NCBI GenBank assembly: GCA_002395405.1 | Contig: DGWX01000055.1 | Coordinates: 1-5,393 of the forward strand | DNA from: Christensenella sp. UBA4247 | Lineage (GTDB): Bacteria; Bacillota; Clostridia; Christensenellales; CAG-1252 | Direction: 5' to 3' | Length of the DNA: 5,393 nt | Shown: positions 1-3,767 of the stretch, one piece after another | How positions within the stretch are numbered: the stretch's first letter is position 1 | How the letters are laid out: each line of letters starts with the position of its first letter | Program-made: the position numbers and the translations under genes | Notes under the pieces: generated by a model | What the model saw: the letters and a program-made list of their open reading frames with translations, nothing else | What the model was told of the DNA's origin: nothing | Database searches by the model: none

Positions 1-62
1 CCAGCGTAAAGCGTAAGAAGAAGGAAGAAGCCGCTCGCAAGAGAAAGTCTTCGAGAGACTGA
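1..62 (+). CDS. rpsU: 30S ribosomal protein S21, C-terminal end (partial)
   Basis: Only the last 19 full codons are visible, read in the frame starting at base 3 and ending with TGA at 60-62. The tail reads SVKRKKKEEAARKRKSSRD. It matches the strongly basic end of bacterial S21, whose Bacillus version ends in PSVKRKKKSEAARKRKF, as I recall it. S21 is a small protein of the 30S subunit that acts near the mRNA/anti-Shine-Dalgarno region during initiation. The 5' part of the gene lies outside the window, so length and promoter cannot be judged. The final SSRD is a short extension compared with the Bacillus tail. A hairpin terminator follows 13 bases after the stop, so rpsU ends its transcription unit here. 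The identification rests on a short but distinctive low-complexity motif. Confidence 0.85.
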   Translation, partial: SVKRKKKEEAARKRKSSRD

Positions 63-75
63 TTAAAATGTGTGT

Positions 76-105
76 AAAAAAACCAAGCGTTCGCTTGGTT
101 TTTTT
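76..105. terminator. Bidirectional intrinsic terminator between convergent rpsU and dinB
   Basis: The perfect stem AACCAAGC (81-88) pairs with GCTTGGTT (93-100) around a four-base loop, GTTC. It is flanked by an A-run (76-82) and a T-run (99-105), so pairing can extend to 13 bp. Each strand shows a hairpin followed by seven T residues. It lies 13 bases after the rpsU stop and 15 bases beyond the dinB stop, so it can terminate both convergent transcripts. Confidence 0.9.
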
Positions 106-120
106 GTTTCGTTATATTCT

Positions 121-1356
121 TTAATTCCGTTTGAAAGGTTTTGTCTCTTCGTCGTACTCGTCCGCATCGAAAATGTCTTTCATTAAGCTCGCGCGCGTTA
201 AGATCCCCGCTCCGTATTTTTCCCGTAATGCGTCCACCGTCTTTTCAAGACGCGTTCGTTTGATCGTAAGTTCGTCTTCCCCGAGTAAAGAAGATTGTGC
301 GTAATCGTCGGAATGAAAAAGATAAATCGCGGTAACGGTCAGCGCGCGGATCGGTTTGTCGGCTTTTCTGAGATCTTGAAGCAAGAGGATCGCTTGCTTT
401 GCGATTTCGGTTGCGGAAGCGGTCGGGAAGGGTAACTTGCCTTGCTTCCCGATCGTTTTGAGGTCGGACGTTTTTACCGATAAATGTACGCCGCACGCCG
501 AAAGACCGTGTTTTCGCAGTCTCGAAGCGACCCGTTCCGAAAGACCCGTAATAAAGATTTCGCATTCGTTTTGCGTTATAAGATCGCGCTCGGCAGTCGC
601 GCCGTTTCCCACGCTTTCCGGTTCACGCTTTTCGTAATACAGTTTTACTTTTCCTTCTTCTTCGCCGTTTGCCCATCGTTTCAGGGTAATGCCCGTTTGA
701 CCTATCTTGCTTTGTAAAAGTGCTTCGTTTGCATTCGCAAGGTCGCCGATCGAAAGAATGCCGACGCTATGGAAAAAGTTTTTCGCGCTTTTCCCGACCA
801 TTAAGATGTCTTCGACGGGGAGCGGCCAAGCGATTTCTTTGTAATTCTCTCGTCCGATCAAAGTTTGCGCGTCGGGCTTTTTATAATCCGACCCGAGTTT
901 GGCGAATACTTTCGTAAAAGAGATCCCGATACTTAAAGTCAATCCGAGTTCTTCACGCGCTCTTCGACGTATTTCCTCCGCGATTTTCTCCGAAGGTCCG
1001 AAAAGAGAATGACTGCCGGAAACGTCCAGCCAGCATTCGTCCAAACCGAAACTTTCCACTCGGTCGGTATAAGAGGTGTAAATCTCGAAAAGCGCCTTTG
1101 AGTATTTCAAATAACTTTGAAAATCGGGCGGAAGCAATATAAGATCCGGGCATTTTTTTTGAGCTTCCCAAACGGTTTCGCCCGTCTTTACGCCATAGGA
1201 TTTCGCGCCTTCGCTTTTGGCGAGAATGATTCCGTGCCGCTTTTCGGGATCGCCGCATACGGCAACGTTTTTTCCTTTAAGGGACGGATCTTTGACCGTT
1301 TCGACGGACGCGTAAAAATTGTTTGCGTCGCAATGTAAAATATCGTTTCCGAGCAT
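121..1356 (-). CDS. dinB: Y-family translesion DNA polymerase (DNA polymerase IV, DinB type)
   Basis: This 411-residue protein is a complete Y-family polymerase, which copies past damaged template bases with low fidelity. The palm/fingers motif HCDANNFYASVE (residues 8-19) supplies metal ligand D10 and probable steric-gate Y15. The second catalytic motif is GLDECWLDV (104-112), with D106 and E107. SIGISFTKVFAKLGSDYKKP (142-161) is the conserved palm segment that follows. A helix-hairpin-helix thumb region lies around 180-232, and the little-finger domain around 245-350. QSSLL (354-358) is a plausible beta-clamp-binding pentapeptide, and an acidic tail follows. Length is as expected for the family (about 350-420). 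The ATG start has GGTGA four bases upstream (1361-1365), and the motif-bearing N-terminus starts at once, so the start is secure. The gene is transcribed divergently from the galU-mcsAB-clpC operon and converges on rpsU. The NNFYASVE form resembles Gram-positive UvrX/YqjW-like members more than E. coli DinB, so the subfamily is less certain than the family. Confidence 0.93.
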   Translation of the reverse strand: MLGNDILHCDANNFYASVETVKDPSLKGKNVAVCGDPEKRHGIILAKSEGAKSYGVKTGETVWEAQKKCPDLILLPPDFQSYLKYSKALFEIYTSYTDRVESFGLDECWLDVSGSHSLFGPSEKIAEEIRRRAREELGLTLSIGISFTKVFAKLGSDYKKPDAQTLIGRENYKEIAWPLPVEDILMVGKSAKNFFHSVGILSIGDLANANEALLQSKIGQTGITLKRWANGEEEGKVKLYYEKREPESVGNGATAERDLITQNECEIFITGLSERVASRLRKHGLSACGVHLSVKTSDLKTIGKQGKLPFPTASATEIAKQAILLLQDLRKADKPIRALTVTAIYLFHSDDYAQSSLLGEDELTIKRTRLEKTVDALREKYGAGILTRASLMKDIFDADEYDEETKPFKRN

Positions 1357-1387
1357 CTCTTCACCATTCGCCTTTTTATTCGAATAT

Positions 1388-1416
1388 ATTATAACATAAT
1401 TTAATAATAAATATAG
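1388..1416 (-). promoter_or_regulatory. Putative dinB promoter (good -10, weak -35)
   Basis: On the minus strand a perfect TATAAT lies at 1393-1388 and predicts a start near 1381, giving a leader of about 25 bases before the dinB ATG. At 17 bp upstream (1416-1411) the hexamer is CTATAT, a poor -35. No GAAC-N4-GTTC SOS operator is visible, so LexA control is not supported here. The 10-bp palindrome TATTCGAATA (1377-1386) covers the predicted start point, but its role is unknown. Confidence 0.5.
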
Positions 1417-1422
1417 TACATC

Positions 1423-1451
1423 TTGATTTTTTTGATGGAGAAGACTATAAT
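1423..1451 (+). promoter_or_regulatory. Putative sigma-A-type promoter of the galU-mcsA-mcsB-clpC operon
   Basis: TTGATT (1423-1428) and TATAAT (1446-1451) are separated by exactly 17 bases, a near-consensus housekeeping promoter. The predicted transcription start is around 1455-1458, only about 10-13 bases before the galU ATG. The -35 box lies about 6 bases from the weak -35 of the divergent dinB promoter, so the two are arranged back to back. I see no convincing CtsR box or CIRCE element overlapping it. Confidence 0.7.
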
Positions 1452-1454
1452 AAT

Positions 1455-1461
1455 AAAGGAG
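1455..1461 (+). promoter_or_regulatory. Ribosome binding site fixing the galU start
   Basis: AAAGGAG ends six bases before the ATG at 1468. It decides between this start and the in-frame upstream options, ATG 1435 and TTG 1423. Those lie inside the promoter, have no Shine-Dalgarno, and would add residues that do not belong to the family. Confidence 0.8.
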
Positions 1462-1467
1462 AGAAAT

Positions 1468-2310
1468 ATGTCTCGAAAAGCCATTATTCTCGCTGCGGGA
1501 AAAGGGTCGCGCCTTGCTCCCTTGACCCCCGCTCTTCCGAAAGAACTTTTACCTCTTGAAGGACTGCCCGTTTTGCATCACGCTCTTGCGGAAGCTGCGG
1601 ACGCGGGCGTTCGGGAAGTCGTAATCGTTTTGTCCGAGGAAAAGGATGCGATCAAAGAGTATTGCGCTATTTCGTCCGCTCCGAAAGGCGAGGAAGCGCT
1701 GAAATTATGCAAGCTGAGAGACGCGCTTTTTGATAGGATCTCCGTTTCCTTCGTTTATCAAAAAGAGCTAAAAGGAACGGCGGACGCGATCCTTGCGGCG
1801 GGCGATTTCGGGAAAAACGAACCGATCCTCATTCTTTATCCGGATGACGTCCTCGGCGTGGATTCGGTCGGCGGTTTTCGCTCTTTGGATCGCAAAGTCA
1901 ATTCTTCCGCTCGTCTATTCGAAAAAGCGGAAGAAACGGCCGGCTCAGTCGTTCTTGTTCGCGAGATCGAAAAAGAAAAAGCGGGGCAATACGGGGTTTT
2001 ATTTCCGCGCAAATTTTTTTCGGATGGTTTTACGGTTAAAAATATAATTGAAAAACCGAAACGACTCTCCGAAGAACGTGCGTTTGCTCTCGTTGGCAGA
2101 ATGGTGTTGTCTCCCCGTGTTCGAGAGCGTATAGCTTCTCTTCCTGCGTCAGACGCGGAAGGCGTCATTCCCGCCTTAAACGAGGCGGCGAAAGAATCTC
2201 GATTGTTTGCGCTTACGTTAAACGGGTTATCGCTCGACGTCGGCTCTCATGAAGGATACTTACACGCCGTCGCAAGTTTGATCGATCATGATCGTTTTAC
2301 GCCTTTTTGA
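1468..2310 (+). CDS. galU: GalU-like sugar-1-phosphate nucleotidylyltransferase (probably UTP-glucose-1-phosphate uridylyltransferase)
   Basis: This 280-residue cytosolic enzyme would join a nucleoside triphosphate to a sugar 1-phosphate, in GalU proper UTP plus glucose 1-phosphate to UDP-glucose and pyrophosphate. The Rossmann-like nucleotide-binding signature LAAGKGSRLAPLT (8-20) is followed by PKELLPL (24-30), whose PKE form is typical of GalU rather than RmlA. GTADAI (103-108) fits the base-binding segment, YPDDV (124-128) holds the likely metal aspartate, IEKPK (194-198) is the sugar-phosphate loop, and LDVGSHEGYLHAV (256-268) matches the second metal-site region. Length is slightly below the usual 290-300. 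Two GalU hallmarks are altered: the QLTDA stretch is replaced by VIPALNEA (233-240), and the usual DCGxKLGY/DTGxKLGY is DVGSHEGY. Substrate is therefore less sure than fold. It is first in the operon, where ctsR stands in Bacillus, and ends 17 bases before mcsA. Confidence 0.82.
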   Translation: MSRKAIILAAGKGSRLAPLTPALPKELLPLEGLPVLHHALAEAADAGVREVVIVLSEEKDAIKEYCAISSAPKGEEALKLCKLRDALFDRISVSFVYQKELKGTADAILAAGDFGKNEPILILYPDDVLGVDSVGGFRSLDRKVNSSARLFEKAEETAGSVVLVREIEKEKAGQYGVLFPRKFFSDGFTVKNIIEKPKRLSEERAFALVGRMVLSPRVRERIASLPASDAEGVIPALNEAAKESRLFALTLNGLSLDVGSHEGYLHAVASLIDHDRFTPF

Positions 2311-2312
2311 AA

Positions 2313-2317
2313 AAAGG
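2313..2317 (+). promoter_or_regulatory. Weak ribosome binding site of mcsA
   Basis: AAAGG lies 10 bases before ATG 2328 and 4 bases before ATG 2322. Aligned to the full TAAGGAGG complement, the site is well spaced for 2328 and too close for 2322. It is much weaker than the mcsB and clpC sites, so McsA may be made in lower amounts or depend on galU translation. Confidence 0.5.
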
Positions 2318-2327
2318 CTTGATGAAT

Positions 2328-2780
2328 ATGGAAAAAGAATTGTGTCAAATCTGTCATCATAGGATCGCGGAGCATAAGTTTGTGCGCGTGATAAACGGAG
2401 TGGAAACCCCTTATCGCGTTTGCTCTCATTGCAAAGCGCTTATGGATAATAAATATAAGGAACTCAAAGCGAAGGCCGCTCTTCGTCAAACTCCGATGGA
2501 AGAGCGAGTTTGCCCGTTTTGCGGATCGCGCCTGAAAGATTTTATGGCAACCGGGCTTCTCGGTTGCGACCATTGTTATCGCGTTTTCGAAGAATATCTT
2601 TTGGAATACGTCAGAGGGTATCACGGTGCCGTTCAACACGTCGGGATGGATGCGTCTCCACCGCCTCCGATCGACGTAGAATCTCTTTATCGCGAACTTA
2701 AAGAAGCCGTCGACTCCAAAAACTATGAAAAAGCCGCTGAAATCAAAAAGAGAATAGATGCGAATTGGGAGGGCGATTGA
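2328..2780 (+). CDS. mcsA: Protein-arginine kinase activator McsA (zinc finger and UVR domain)
   Basis: McsA activates the protein-arginine kinase McsB and helps link it to ClpC. This 150-residue version has four CxxC pairs: C6/C9, C32/C35, C62/C65 and C80/C83, consistent with two zinc-binding units. A Pro-rich hinge (111-114, PPPP) leads to a C-terminal UVR motif at about 117-147, LYRELKEAVDSKNYEKAAEI, a helical hairpin shared with UvrB, UvrC and ClpC. It is shorter than Bacillus McsA (about 185). The start is chosen by aligned Shine-Dalgarno spacing and by the family habit of placing the first Cys pair near the N-terminus. ATG 2322 would add only Met-Asn. A TTG at 2307 overlapping the galU stop is unlikely. 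The stop lies one base before the mcsB ATG, which indicates translational coupling and joint expression. Confidence 0.92.
   Translation: MEKELCQICHHRIAEHKFVRVINGVETPYRVCSHCKALMDNKYKELKAKAALRQTPMEERVCPFCGSRLKDFMATGLLGCDHCYRVFEEYLLEYVRGYHGAVQHVGMDASPPPPIDVESLYRELKEAVDSKNYEKAAEIKKRIDANWEGD
2767..2773 (+). promoter_or_regulatory. Strong ribosome binding site fixing the mcsB start
   Basis: GGGAGGG lies inside the last codons of mcsA, eight bases before the ATG at 2782. It excludes the in-frame ATG at 2758, which would overlap mcsA and add eight residues (MRIGRAID) that lack family character. Confidence 0.85.
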
Positions 2781-2781
2781 T

Positions 2782-3765
2782 ATGGATTATACCGTTATTA
2801 CCTCCCGAGTTCGTTTGGCTCGAAATTTGGCGGATACTTTCTTTCCTTCGCGCGCGGGCCTCGCCGAAGCGGAAAAGGTGGAGAGTGCCGTAGAGGCGGC
2901 GATGAAAAAATACCCGGGCGTTCGCTATTACAAAATGAGCGAACTGGACGATAAAGAGAAAAAGTATCTTGTGGAAAGGCGCTTGATCAGCGCGGCGCTT
3001 ACCGAAATGCCTTTCGGATCCGTCGCGATCGATATGGACAAGCATCTGTCCGTTATGATGATGGAAGAAGATCACATTCGCGCGCAGAGTTTTTCTTCCG
3101 GTTTGAATCTGGATGATTGCTTTGATCGAGTTAAAGACTTCGATCTCTCGCTTCGAGAAAAAGTTCGCTTGGCGTTTGATAAAAATCTCGGTTATTTAAC
3201 CGCTTGCCCAACGAACGTCGGAACGGGGATGCGCGCCTCGGTTTTGATGTTCTTGCCCGCTTTGTCTTTCCTCGGAAAGATAGAAGAGCTCGAAGAAGAA
3301 CTCAAAAGCGCGAATTTAACGATCCGCGGCGCTCTCGGCGAAGGTTCGCAGGGAGAAGGGTATTGTTATCAGATCTCAAACGGCGTATCGCTCGGCGTTT
3401 CGGAAGAAACGATCATAAACCGCGTTGCTTCGGCAGCGGTGAAAATCGAAACAATCGAGAAAGATTTGCTTTCTGCCTATTATGAACGCGATAAAATTCG
3501 GCTGGAAGACGCGATTTTTCGCTCTTATGCCTTGCTTTCTTCGGCAAGAGTTCTTTCGCAAAAAGAGCTTGAAAATCTCGTTGTTAACGCAAAAATCGGC
3601 GTTATGCTCGGTTTGATCGATTTGGACGTCAATCTGGACGACGTAACGATCATGTGTAAACCGTTGAGCCTCGAAAAGCTCACGGGTTGCGGCTCTACGC
3701 CGCAAGAGCGCGACGTTGCTCGCGCAAATACCGTTCGAAAAATCATAAAAGGTAGGGAGGGCTGA
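2782..3765 (+). CDS. mcsB: Protein-arginine kinase McsB
   Basis: McsB phosphorylates arginine side chains of damaged or regulatory proteins, using ATP and a phosphagen-kinase (creatine/arginine kinase) catalytic domain, which marks them for ClpC-ClpP. The 327-residue protein shows the nucleotide-binding TSRVRLARN (7-15), the acidic loop EEDHIR (95-100), the signature NLGYLTACPTNVGTG (135-149) with the conserved Cys at 142, and GALGEGSQGEGYCYQISN (183-200), which contains the Glu-rich ATP/guanidino loop. RDVARA (310-315) matches the RDxxRA phosphoarginine-binding motif used for allosteric control in bacterial McsB. It is shorter than the Bacillus protein (about 360), mainly because SxRxRLARN begins almost at residue 7 rather than near 25-30. 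All key motifs are intact, so it should be active. It is tightly coupled to mcsA (1 base) and clpC (2 bases). Confidence 0.95.
   Translation: MDYTVITSRVRLARNLADTFFPSRAGLAEAEKVESAVEAAMKKYPGVRYYKMSELDDKEKKYLVERRLISAALTEMPFGSVAIDMDKHLSVMMMEEDHIRAQSFSSGLNLDDCFDRVKDFDLSLREKVRLAFDKNLGYLTACPTNVGTGMRASVLMFLPALSFLGKIEELEEELKSANLTIRGALGEGSQGEGYCYQISNGVSLGVSEETIINRVASAAVKIETIEKDLLSAYYERDKIRLEDAIFRSYALLSSARVLSQKELENLVVNAKIGVMLGLIDLDVNLDDVTIMCKPLSLEKLTGCGSTPQERDVARANTVRKIIKGREG
3754..3760 (+). promoter_or_regulatory. Strong ribosome binding site of clpC
   Basis: AGGGAGG overlaps the last codons of mcsB and lies seven bases before ATG 3768. The resulting N-terminus MFDKFSKQAEQAV aligns with the ClpC family start MFGRFTERAQKV. 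Confidence 0.85.
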
Positions 3766-3767
3766 TC

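Noticed and set aside
1423..1438. Direct repeat TTGAT-N4-TTGAT overlapping the -35 box, reminiscent of a CtsR box read on the opposite strand.
   Set aside because: The repeat period is 9 rather than the 10 bases of the CtsR heptad arrangement, and the conserved C of TTTGAC is T in both halves. It is more simply a -35 element next to a T-run.
1423..1467. N-terminal extension of the GalU-like gene from TTG 1423 or ATG 1435.
   Set aside because: It lies within the promoter, has no Shine-Dalgarno, and the added residues are not part of the nucleotidylyltransferase fold. ATG 1468 has AAAGGAG at correct spacing.
1357..1467. LexA/SOS box or CIRCE element in the intergenic region.
   Set aside because: No GAAC-N4-GTTC and no TTAGCACTC-N9-GAGTGCTAA can be found. 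The only palindrome is the short AT-rich TATTCGAATA.
3204..3485. Open frame overlapping mcsB in another phase, and similar antisense frames over dinB, mcsB and clpC.
   Set aside because: They are Arg-rich or low-complexity translations with no Shine-Dalgarno or recognisable motif, wholly inside well-supported genes.
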